DNA from: a virus
DNA length: 61,044 bases
Reading direction: 5' to 3' (one strand)
Virus record (IMG/VR): IMGVR_UViG_3300036770_001422
Location: 1 to 61,044 of that record
Shown: piece after piece, positions 41,387 through 53,700 of the stretch
Position numbering within the stretch: the stretch's first letter is position 1
Layout of the letters: every line of letters begins with the position of its first letter
Notes under the pieces: generated by a model
Database searches by the model: none
Seen by the model: only the letters and a program-made list of their open reading frames with translations
What the model was told of the DNA's origin: nothing
Made by a program: the position numbers and the translations under genes

Positions 41387-44300
41387 ATGGCTACAAGTTC
41401 AAGACAATCAGGATTGTTTGGCGTTAACGATTGGAAGGCCATCTACCAAACCTTTCGTGAAGCCGATTTTAGAAGTTATGATTATGAAACATTACGTAAA
41501 AGTTTCATAGATTATCTACGTCTTTACTATCCTGAGACCTTTAACGACTACATAGAGAGTTCAGAATTTATTGCTCTATTAGACGTTATGGCGTTTATGG
41601 GACAGGGTTTAGCCTTTAGAAACGACTTAAATGCACGTGAAAACTTTATTGATACTGCGGAACGCCGTGACAGCGTTATTAAACTTGCAGATTTAGTAAG
41701 TTATACTCCAAAACGCAATCTTGCTGGTCAGGGTTACTTAAAAGTTACCAGTATACAAACAACGCAGAACATCACTGACATTAATGGTATTAATTTAAGT
41801 AATATTCCTATTCTTTGGAATGATCCTGCTAATGCTAATTGGTTAGAACAGTTCAATACAATTATCAACGCTACTCTTATTAACACACAACGTGTAGGTA
41901 AACCAGGAAACGTTGCTGACTTATTGGGTATCACAACTAGTGAATATACTATGCAGATCCCTCAAGGAACACTCCCAATTGTTCCCTTTAACAGCACAGT
42001 TGACGGGCAAAATATGAACTTTGAATTGGTCAGTGTAACTAGCGTAGACGAAGATTATGTCTATGAAATTCCACCTGCACCAAGCCAGAGATTCAATATT
42101 TTATATCGTAATGATAAATTAGGTTATGGTAGCCCTGAAACAGGATGGTTCTTTTATTTCAAACAAGGATCACTACAGGCGGCAGACTTCAAATTAGAAC
42201 AGCAGATTGCCAACCAAACTGTAGACATTGACATTCAAGGTATCAACAATACTGATACATGGTTATATCAATTAAATGACAATAACGGTGATAGAGTAGT
42301 ATGGCGTAAAGTTGATAATGTTTATGCTGATGCATATTTGCAAACAGAAACATCATATAAAAAGATTTTTAGCGTAAATTCACGCTTTAACGATCAAGTT
42401 ACATATGTGTTTGGTGATGGAGTATTCAGTGAAATACCAGTTGGACAATTTAGAGCATATGTTCGTGCAGGTAATGCATTAACTTACACAATTGATCCTA
42501 GCGAAATGCAGGGTATCAGTGTAACATTTACTTACATTAATAGAAATGGTAAAACTGAAAACTTAACAGTTGGTTTAGAATTACCATTAGCCGTATCAAA
42601 CGCACAACAAAGAGAATCAGTACAAGAAATTAAACAACGTGCTCCAACACGTTACTATACACAGAATCGTATGGTTAATGGAGAAGATTACAACAACTTC
42701 CCATATACATTATACAGTTCAATTATTAAATCAAAAGCAATCAATCGTAGTAGTATTGGCGTAAGCAAAAACTTAGATTTATTAGATCCTACTGGAAAAT
42801 ATAGCAGTACTAACGTATTTGGTAGTGATGGTGCATTATATCAAAATAATGTAGATAGTTATCTAACATTGTTTATTACAAACGTTAATGACATTCGTGC
42901 ATTCTTGACATCTTCATTGGCAAATGCATTAGATAGCAACAAGGCTACACAATACTATATTCAAAATTATCCAAGATATAATGTGAACGCCGCATCTGGT
43001 GATGGTACAGTATATTGGCAAACAAGCACAGTAGATGCTAATAGCGAATCAGGATATTTCTACAATATAAGTGGATCACAAAATGTTCCTATACCTTTAG
43101 GTATCTATTCAAATAAGAATGCAAAGTATGTTACAACCGGTGCATTATGTAAATTTACTGCGCCAGTTGGATATTACTTTGATGTAAACAATAGATTGGT
43201 TCCCGGGATACCCGGTCCTACTAGTCAAACATACATTTGGACAACTGTATTAAATGTTGTTGGTGATGGATATAATAATGGTGACGGAGCGTTCCCTAAT
43301 GGAACAGGCCCTGTTACATTAAATGGTTATGTTCCATCAGGAGCAATATTATCACAAATTATACCTGTGTTTGATAATTCATTATCACAAACAGTTATTG
43401 ATGAATGTGTAGTTAGAATGGAGTTAGCACAAGACTTTACATTAGTCTTTAATAATTCACTTCCTATTAACCAAGAACGTTGGACAATTAATCCATATAC
43501 AGACACAAATTACTTTGTTAAATTTACAAGCACTGGCGCAAATAGATATACAGTAAGTTATCGCTCATTAACATACTATTTTGGTAGCGTTTCTGACACA
43601 AGATTCACACTAAGCCCTAATGAATTAGTTTATGATCCATTCTCAGGAAAAATATTACAAGATTTCGTTAGTGTTTTATCAACTAATAATCAACCAAATT
43701 CAAGTTATCCTTTTGGAAGAGATATTAAAGTTAATATTTTAGGACAAACAGTAGAAAGCGATGGTTATATTAACGACTTCCAAGTTGAAGTTGCTGCCAC
43801 TGATGTTAATAACGGAACATTGATATTAAATCCAGACTTTTTTAATGAGGTAACTGGATATGTAAACGGTGGCGCAAACATTGGCGTATATGTATTCTTT
43901 GAAATAATTGAAGATGCTATCAATTTAACAAGAGAACAGATTGTTCCATCAACTGATATCGTATACATCTATGCAAACAAGACACAAATTGAAGTTGTAA
44001 AGTATGATTATCCTGAGGGTCAATTGTTCTATGCATATAGTGATAATGTATTTTATAAATCATTACAAGATAATACTATAAACACTCCATACTATGTGTT
44101 GACCCCTCAGCCACAATATAGTGTAAAACCTGGTCGTCAGGGAGTAAGTTTTCAATATAGACATAATAGCAATAACACAACACGTATAGATCCAACAACT
44201 ACAAACATTATTGATTTGTATGTTGTAACACAGAGTTATTATACTGCATATCAAAATTGGATTCAAGATACAACTAACACAGTAGTTGAGCCAGATAAAC

Positions 44301-44758
44301 CTACAATTAATGAATTGAACCAAGAATACGGTCAAGTTAATGATTTCAAAATGTTGAGTGATTCAGTTATATTAAATAGTGTAGTGTTCAAGCCTTTGTT
44401 TGGTGCTAAAGCAAGTCCTGCATTAAGAGGAACTGTTAAAGTAATTAAGGCAAGTAACACGAATGCTAGTGATAGCGAAGTTAGAAGTGCTGTATTAACT
44501 GCGATGAACAAATATTTCAACATTAATAATTGGAACTTTGGGGACACATTCTTCTTCTCAGAATTAAGTGCGTATTTGCACACTGAGTGTGGAGAATTGA
44601 TTAGTTCAGCAGTATTAGTTCCAAATGATCCAACAAAACCATTTGGAGATTTATATGAAATTAAATGCATGCCTTACGAAATATTTGTGAATGCTGCAAC
44701 AGCAGAAGATGTATTGGTTGTCCCGGCATTAACACCGGCTGAATTACAAATAAGATAA
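41387..44758 (+). CDS. gp6: Baseplate wedge protein gp6
   Basis: The protein has 1123 residues. The N-terminus FRSYDYETLRKSFIDYLRLY, YPETFNDYIESSEFIALLDV, MAFMGQGLAFRNDLNARENF is the hallmark of gp6/J-family wedge proteins, and the C-terminal domain (VYGEVND-type VNDFKMLSDSVILNSVVFKP, VKVIKASNTNASDSEVRSAV, NNWNFGDTFFFSEL) is also conserved. gp6 dimers form the continuous inner ring of the baseplate. T4 gp6 has 660 residues; the extra length lies in a large central region (about residues 400-900). It is directly followed by the giant gene in the gp7 position, six bases downstream. Confidence 0.93.
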   Translation: MATSSRQSGLFGVNDWKAIYQTFREADFRSYDYETLRKSFIDYLRLYYPETFNDYIESSEFIALLDVMAFMGQGLAFRNDLNARENFIDTAERRDSVIKLADLVSYTPKRNLAGQGYLKVTSIQTTQNITDINGINLSNIPILWNDPANANWLEQFNTIINATLINTQRVGKPGNVADLLGITTSEYTMQIPQGTLPIVPFNSTVDGQNMNFELVSVTSVDEDYVYEIPPAPSQRFNILYRNDKLGYGSPETGWFFYFKQGSLQAADFKLEQQIANQTVDIDIQGINNTDTWLYQLNDNNGDRVVWRKVDNVYADAYLQTETSYKKIFSVNSRFNDQVTYVFGDGVFSEIPVGQFRAYVRAGNALTYTIDPSEMQGISVTFTYINRNGKTENLTVGLELPLAVSNAQQRESVQEIKQRAPTRYYTQNRMVNGEDYNNFPYTLYSSIIKSKAINRSSIGVSKNLDLLDPTGKYSSTNVFGSDGALYQNNVDSYLTLFITNVNDIRAFLTSSLANALDSNKATQYYIQNYPRYNVNAASGDGTVYWQTSTVDANSESGYFYNISGSQNVPIPLGIYSNKNAKYVTTGALCKFTAPVGYYFDVNNRLVPGIPGPTSQTYIWTTVLNVVGDGYNNGDGAFPNGTGPVTLNGYVPSGAILSQIIPVFDNSLSQTVIDECVVRMELAQDFTLVFNNSLPINQERWTINPYTDTNYFVKFTSTGANRYTVSYRSLTYYFGSVSDTRFTLSPNELVYDPFSGKILQDFVSVLSTNNQPNSSYPFGRDIKVNILGQTVESDGYINDFQVEVAATDVNNGTLILNPDFFNEVTGYVNGGANIGVYVFFEIIEDAINLTREQIVPSTDIVYIYANKTQIEVVKYDYPEGQLFYAYSDNVFYKSLQDNTINTPYYVLTPQPQYSVKPGRQGVSFQYRHNSNNTTRIDPTTTNIIDLYVVTQSYYTAYQNWIQDTTNTVVEPDKPTINELNQEYGQVNDFKMLSDSVILNSVVFKPLFGAKASPALRGTVKVIKASNTNASDSEVRSAVLTAMNKYFNINNWNFGDTFFFSELSAYLHTECGELISSAVLVPNDPTKPFGDLYEIKCMPYEIFVNAATAEDVLVVPALTPAELQIR

Positions 44759-44764
44759 AAAGAA

Positions 44765-47700
44765 ATGGCTACAACAAGAATTAGAACATTAAATTTCTTA
44801 CCAGAAATATTTCAGACTCCTACCAACACTCAGTTTTTAGGAGCAACATTAGATCAATTAGTAAATCCTCCAATCACAAAAAGGATTGAAGGTTATATTG
44901 GTAGTAAGTTGGGTTATGGCGTTAACGCTAAAGATTATTATGTAACCGAACCCACAAAGGTAAGAACGGATTATCAATTAGATCCGGGTGTAGTCTTTAC
45001 TAAAAAGAACGAATCAACTGCACAAGATTTTATAACATATCCAGGTATCATTGATTCATTAAGATTGGAAGGCGGTGTTACTAACAATAATGACCGCATG
45101 TTTGAAAGCCAATTCTATTCATGGGACAGTTTTACAGACCTTGACAAGATTATTAACTTTAATCAATACTATTGGTTACCAGACGGACCTCCCGCAGTTC
45201 AAGTAGCGGCAGCAACAGTATTTGCTACGAACGATTACATTATCACTGACTTAGCAAATGGCTACAATATTAGAACATTAGGCTCAGGCGCAGGATCAAT
45301 TAATCCTACTTTGATCTTATTAAGAGGTGGTACTTATAATTTTTATGTAAATCAAAGTTCACAGTTTTGGATTCAAACTGCACCCGGTACTAGTGGATAT
45401 GATCCAACACAACCTAACATATATACCAGAGATGTATTTGGTGTATCTAATAATGGAGCAGAGCAAGGCATTGTAACATTTACTGTGCCTGCAAAAGACG
45501 CACAGGATCAATATAATTACCCTGGTAATAATTTAGTAGACGTTGTTTCTACAACACCTTTCGATCAAATCAATGGACAATTACTATCAACAGTTGGTAG
45601 CATTGACGGAGTAACATCACTTAACGGGTTAACCGTTATGTTCTATGATACTGGTGTACCAAACGAAACAGGATACACATCACAATACTTTGGTGAAGGT
45701 GAGTACGATACAAACATTGATTTAGTTGCACCATTAACAATTTCAATTTCAGCAACAGACGTATTAGGTGCAATCACATGTAGTTCTACTGCAAACTTAG
45801 TATCAGGTCAAACAATTACATTTGATGGAACACCATTTGGCGGACTAGATTCATATGCTGTCTCTGGTACAATTTATTATGTTGACAGTATTTTAAGTTC
45901 GACTCAATTTACTGTTACCTCTTATCAAGCAGGATCATCAACTCCACAACCAGTTACATTATCAACTGCTTTTGGATTTATGACTGGTAATATTAATCAG
46001 GGTTTATTAGAAGAAGGATATACTTCAACAGTAAGCCAAAACTTTTATCAAATAACTTATGTTGGCGATCCTAGTGACCCTGTGTTAAGACTTACTCCTG
46101 TTAGCGTAATACCTACAGAGCAGAGAATAACACCTGTTTATGGTTCATCTTGGATTGGCAGAGGATTCTATAGAAATACATTAGGCGTTATCGCATTGAT
46201 TCCTGCTATCACAGCACCATTAGATACATTATATTATCAAGATGGTACTAGTCCTAACAAAGTTGGTATTATTAAAATTATTGAAAGTAATATTACTAAT
46301 ACCCTTAATGTAGAAACAGACATATTAGGTAAAAAGAATTTTACTTCTACCAATGGAATAACATTTACAAATGGATTAAAAGTTGAATTTGACGGTGACG
46401 TTATACCGTCAAGTTATCTACAAGGTCAATACTATGTAGAAGGTGTAGGTACTGCTATTGAATTAATACCTGTAACTACTTTAGTGTGTCCTGAAGATTT
46501 CACTGAAGGTGATTACATACCGTATGATACTGCACCTTATGATATAGGTAACTATGATAGTAACTTGTTTGTACCTGTATTGCAAGATTATATTACAATT
46601 TCAAGAGCAGGTATTAATAAAAATGCGTGGTCACGTAGCAATCGTTGGTTTCATATTGATGTAATTAATGCAACAGCAGAATACAACAATGATCCAAATA
46701 TTGTTAACTTATATGCAACTGCGGATGCTAAAGCAAAGCGCCCTATCATAGAATTTTATCCTAACTTAAAACTATTTGATGCAGGAACAGTTGGTAAAAA
46801 CGCTATTGACTTTATTGATTTTAAATCAACTGACGCACTATCACAGGTTGCAGGTCAAACTGGATTTTATCCTGACGTAGAAACTTATACTGCGTATACA
46901 GGAACATTAAATGGCGTAGTAAGTGGTACATCAACTACAGCAATTATTGATACCACTGATATTGTTGGAGCATTCCAAATTGGTCAATATGTAACAGACT
47001 TACGTTTTAGTACATCAACTATGACCTATCCAAGTGTATTACCTAGTGATGCACAGATTACCGATATCGTTGAAGCAAGTGGTACTACAACATTGACGAT
47101 TGGTTGGGTAGATTCAATCTCTTTTGCTACAATTAATAATGTTCAATTCGTTGCAGATGATCAACAAAATGACAATTACAAAGTGTTTGATGGTGCAAGA
47201 ATTGTATTTGCATCAGATACCAATATTAATGTAAAGAATAAAATTTATGTTGTTAATTTTTCATCAGTTACATCAAGTTTACTTCCAGTAATTACATTGA
47301 CTGAAGCACCTGATGGTGAAGTATTACCAAAAGATCAAACAGTAGTATTAAGAGGATTTAACTATCAAGGTGATACTTACTTCTATGATGGTATTGATTG
47401 GTTAAAAGGTCAGCAAAAAACTGATGTTAATCAACCACCGTTGTTTGATGTTGTTGACAGCAACAATATAAGTTTTGGTGATACAGAAGTATATCGTGGT
47501 ACTACATTCATAGGCTCTAAATTGTTTGCCTATGGTATTGGATCAGGACTAGATGATACTATATTAGGATTCCCAATACGTTATAGTGCTATTGATAACG
47601 TTGGTGATATCAGTTTTGACGTATCATTGAATATTGATAAGTTTGATTATGTTAGCGGTACTGATCCTATAACACAAGACGTTAACACAGGTTATGTTTT

Positions 47701-50700
47701 AAATTATATTAGCAGAGATGTTTATGAACGTGAATTAGGTTGGCAAACAGCAGTAGGACCAAGCGTACAATATCAAGTCTTTAATTTTGACTATTTTATT
47801 GCTAATCCACCTGCAAATTATGTATGTGATATTGCCAAACTTGATACTGATCAAAGCGAATGGCCTACAATACAGGTGTATATCAATAATGTTTTACAAA
47901 CGTCAGATGCATACACTGTAAGTGTTGGTACAGATACTACAACTGTAACACTTAACGATATTATCAATGAAGATACAGTAATTCAAATATTGTTATTGAG
48001 TAATCAAGTTAGCGAAAAGTCTTACTATACAATACCAATTAATTTAAATAATAATCCGTTAAACGAAGATTTAACTACTGCAAATATTGGTGATATCCGC
48101 GCACATTATCAGACCATATATGCTAACAATCCTAACTTCCAAGGACCAATGTTTGGTTCTAACAACTATAGAGACTTAGGAAACTTAGTACCATACGGCA
48201 CTAAGATCATTCAAAACAGTGCGGCATTGGTATTACCGGGCGCATTCTTACGTAAACAAAATCATAATATATTTGATGCATTATTGTTTAATAGTCGTGA
48301 GTATATCAAGTTTAAGACATTGTTAGTAGATACAATTAATAGTACTGATTATCCACAAAGATTTACTCCATCTTATATTTTAGATGATGCATTGGATCAA
48401 CTTTCTGCTGCCAAGAGCGAAAGTCAAGCATTCTTTTGGTCAGACATGTTACCAAGCAAGGCACCTTATCTGACTAACACATATACATTTAATAACGATT
48501 TAGATACCAGCGTGTATCCATTGAGTAGAATTTATGACTTTTCAACTGCCAACTATTATGGTTTATTAGTATATCTATCAAGAGTTATCGAAGGTACTGT
48601 AGTTGAAAGACAATTAATAACTGGTCAAGAATATACAGTAAGCACAGATAGTAAATCATTAACAGTTACTATCCCATTACAACCTCAAGATCAGATTATC
48701 ATTAAAGAATACAATCAAACATATGGTTCATATATTCCAAACACTCCTACTAAGTTAGGATTATATCCAGCATTTATTCCAAGCGTTGTGCTAGATAGTG
48801 ACTACACACAACCTACATATTTCATTAAAGGACATGACGGTTCATATACTAAACTATATGGAGACTATGATCCTACTTTAGGTATTCTTATTGATTACAG
48901 AGATCAAGCGTTATTAGAATTTGAAACTAGAGTTTATAATAACTTGAAATTAAGTAATCCTATACCAATTCAAGCGTATGAAGTTACACCTGGATTCTTT
49001 AGAGAAAGTGATTATAGTTACGATGAATACTTAGAAATTTATGAAAAGAATTTCTTAAATTGGATTGGTCAAAATAGATTGAATTATAAGAAACAATTCT
49101 ATGATAAGAATAATCCATTTACATTTAACTATAGAAATTCAGGTAACAAACTTGATAGACAACCAATTGGACAAGGGTACTGGAGAGGTATCTATGAATA
49201 CTACTTTGGTACAAGCACACCAAATGAAACTCCATGGGAGTTATTAGGTTTTGTAAATCAACCTGCTTGGTGGACAGATCGTTATGGTCCTGCTCCATAT
49301 ACTAGCGACAACTTAATATTGTGGGGAGACTTAGAAGCAGGTATCAACTGGAACAACGGTGATCCATATGTGATACCTCAAGAAGTAAGACCCAATCTAT
49401 TAAAAGTTCTCCCAGTAGATAGCGCAGGTAATTTGTTATCACCGTTAGATGCTATCGTTGGAAATTACAATGACCAAACATTCCAAAATCAATGGGATAT
49501 AGGTGATGATGCACCTGTTGAGTTAAGTTATCGTAGAAGTTCAACATGGCCATTCGATTTAATGCGAATAATGGCATTGACTAAACCTGCTAAATTCTTT
49601 AATTTGGGTGTAGACTTAGACAATTACAAATATAGCACAGAATTTAACCAATACCTTGTTAATGATAGAAGCCATTTAATTATAAGTAACATAGATATCT
49701 ATGGTACTGGCACACCTAAGACTTCATATATCAACTGGATAGTTGATTATGAAAAACAATTAGGTATTGATGCAACACAAAACATTAAAGATTTGTTATT
49801 CAATATTGATGTAAGATTGATATACAGATTAGCAGGCTTCAGTGACAAGACATTGTTAAAATTCTATGTTGAGAAAGGAACGCCTAACAGCAGAAACTCA
49901 TCATTGTTGATACCTGACGAAAGTTATCAAGTATTATTATATGATAATCAACCATTTGATAAAGGTGTCTATAGTTCTGTAATTATACAGATAGATAATG
50001 GTGCATTTAACGTTTATGGTAATTCACAGTCAATGGCTTATTTTAGAACATTGACACCATTAAACAATGGTAATTACGACAATATTAAAGTTGATGCGGC
50101 CAGCGTAAAAATTACAAGAGACTATAGTACAGAAGAAATATTAGTTCCATATGGAACATCATTCTATAACATACAAGACCTATCAACATTTTTGGCTAGT
50201 TATGGTGCATGGTTAAATCAAAAAGGATTTATATTTGACCAAGTAGAATATGGATTAGAAATCAATTGGGGTCAAATGATTGCTGAATTCCTATACTGGG
50301 CGCAGACTGGTTGGGGAGAAGGTAGTGTACTAACACTAAATCCAAGTGCTAATTTATTAAAGATTGATCAACCTAATAGTATTGTTCAACCATTAACTAT
50401 ACAACAAACTAACTTTGTATTGAATCAAAACTTATATCCAATACAAGCAGTAGATATGTCTGTCTTTAGAGATGGTACATTATTCACAGTTAAACCATTA
50501 AGTCAGGGTGATGCAATTGCATACGGTCAATTTAACCTAAGCAACTTTGAACATGGTATTGTTTTCGATAACGTAACATTGTTCAATGATATAATTTATA
50601 ATCTTGTAACCGGACTAAGACAAACACGTATTACTGTAAGAGGTACTAAAACAGCAGAGTGGAACGGCACAGTTACGGCTTCAGGTTTTATATTGAATCA

Positions 50701-53700
50701 GGACAACGTACAAGAATGGTCGAGAGAAATCAAATATACTAAAGGCTCAATCGTACTTTACAAAAACAAATATTGGACAGCGTTAAAGATTATTCAGCCA
50801 AGTAATGTTTTCAATGAAACCGACTGGAAAGAAACTGAATACAATGAAATTCAAAAAGGTTTATTACCAAACAGTAGTACAAGAAGTTATGAAAGTGCAT
50901 TGTACTATGATGTAAATAAGGCAAACCTTGAACAAGATGCTGATCTATTAAGTTTTAGTTTGATTGGATATCGTCCAAGAGATTATCTAGCGTTAGCAGA
51001 CCTTACAGATATTACACAGATTAATGTTTATAAAAACTTAATCAAAAACAAAGGTACACGTAATGCAGTTGAAGCGTTCCGCGGCGCAAACTTGCCACAG
51101 GGCGGTATCGACTACGAAGTTTATGAAAATTGGGCAATCAAGTCAGGACAGTTTGGTAGCATAACAAATAATAACTTTATTGAATTTAAAGTTAACCAAG
51201 AGTATATGACTGCTAACCCATCGTTAGTTAGTTTAATTAATGGTCCCTCAGTAGCATCAGTACAGCAAGAAGTTCCAGTATACAATTTGTTTAACTACAG
51301 TGTTCCTGTACAAAATCCAAATATCTTAGCAACAATTCCTAAGAATGCACCTGCAAAATTATATCCAGATGCAGGATATGTGAACTTCAACGATGTGAAA
51401 ATGAGTTCATATTTCTACTCAGGATTATCTAGTGCAGTTAATAAGAATGGTCAAGTCGTACCTATACAAGATTTCTATGTAAGAAATTATGTTTGGTTAG
51501 CAGACTATCTAGCAAAATGGCAAGTGTTCACTCCTGTACAAAATGGTAGAGTAGTAGGAGCAAGAACTAATCCTAATGGTACGACAACAATTACATTTGC
51601 AGAACCTCATAACTTAACTAAGTTAGATCCTTTTGCAATCATTAATTTCAATTCTAATGTTGATGGTTATTACTTTGTTGTTGAAGTTGTAAACTTATTT
51701 GAAGTTTTAATTAATTTAACTTTCTTAACTAATGAAGGTCAACTTAACGGCGAAGGTATAGCAGTTAGATTCCAATCACAAAGAGTTGATAGTCCTTCTG
51801 ACATTGCTAATCTACCACTGTTGGATAGCGAATTTATTAAAAACACTGTTTGGGTCGATGAGAATAGTGATGGTAACTGGGCAGTTTATCGCAAGTCTAT
51901 CAACTATCAATATGATAGAGAAGTTACCAAAGCCGGTTCAAGCACATATGGTAGCGCAGTTGCATATACCCCTAGAATAGGGTATCTGTTCAGTGACGCT
52001 GGTTTAGGTGAAGTTTATCGTTACGTACTTAATGGTTTAACTCAAGAGTATGATGTCATACAAACACTATCGGGTAATACAAGTTTTGGTTCACAAGTAT
52101 TGATTGTTGACAATACAATTTTTGTATCAGAACCAACTAGTGGCACTCCTAAAGTTTATGTTTATTATGTAAACGATAGCATATTGTCTGACGATATTAT
52201 TACATATCAATCTCCTATCAGTGCTCCAATTGGAGTAACAAATTGGGGAAGTGCATTATCAGCGTCAGCCGATGGTAATTGGTTATATGTATCAGATGTT
52301 GATAACAACAAAGTATATGTTTACAGACGCCAAAGTTTTGAAGTAGATGCAGGTTATTTAACTGTAGGCAAAACTTATGCAATCACTGAAGTAGGTGATA
52401 CTGATTTTGCCGCAATAAGCACAACTCCTACAACAACACTAAATCAAATTGGTGAAGTGTTTGTCGCAAGTGGCACAGGCACAGCAGGTGAAACAGGTCG
52501 TGCAAGACAAATTAACTATGAATTAGTTAACATCATTGACGGATCAACATTAGGTTTAACCGCCGGCGATAACTTTGGTCATTCTATATCTACTGATTAT
52601 AACGGTGATACTTTAGTAATTGGTGCTCCTTATATTGACTATAGTGGTTCAATATTGAATTGGGGTAAAGCATACGTATATCAAAGAACCGCGCAAACGT
52701 TTGAAGCACAATTAAACACAACTGGATTACAAACATTTGGCCTAGCATGGACCGCTTCAACATTAAACTCAGCAACCACACAAATATATGCATCAAATCA
52801 GATTGGTGTAAACGTAGACTTTACTGGTTATGAAAATAAGCCAATAGTATTCAGTGGTTCTAATTTTGGTAGCACAGGTTTACAGGCAAATAAGACTTAC
52901 TATATTGATACAGTTGTAAGTGCAACTAGAATAACAGTTAAAGAATCACGTTCAAGTTCTACCGCAGTTACATTAACACCAGAAGCAAGTTTAACTATTA
53001 ATGGATATCTACAGTTAGAACCATTATATGTAACAGTTAACGGAACCTTAATTAGCGATGACAATTACAGTGTAATTGGTTCTATATTCAACTATACAGC
53101 ACCATTAAAAGCAGGTGACATTATTAATATAAGTGGCGACCAGTTTACATTAATGCAAACACTAACCACTAATAATACTCCTAGAGTTGGTGTTCAATAT
53201 GGTTATAGTGTGGCAGTTAATAATAAAGGTACAGATGTATTAGTTGGTGCGCCATTTGACCTGTCTGACGTAAATGAAGAAGGCGGTGTTTACAGATACA
53301 CTAATGGTGGAAGTAAATATGGTATCGTAATAGGTACTGAAGATGTCAATGTTACTACAAATAGAGTTTTATTAATTAATGGTTATAGCGTAACTATTCC
53401 ACCTGGCAATGCTACTGTTGCAGCCAATGCAATTATACAAGAAAAAATTACTAACATAACTGCTGCGGCACAGAATGACAAACTTATCATTCAAGTTATA
53501 AACAGCGACTTAGCACAGCCCAATGAAAAATTATTAATTTCGGCAGTAGATACTAACACACTCACTGAGTTAGGAATTCAAGTTTATACAGAGACTCAAG
53601 TTATCAGATGCCCACATTCAGAAGGTCCAACACAGTTTGGCAACAACATTAAATTTAATGAGTTAAACTCTGTTGTGATTAGTGCTCCAGTTGGCACAAG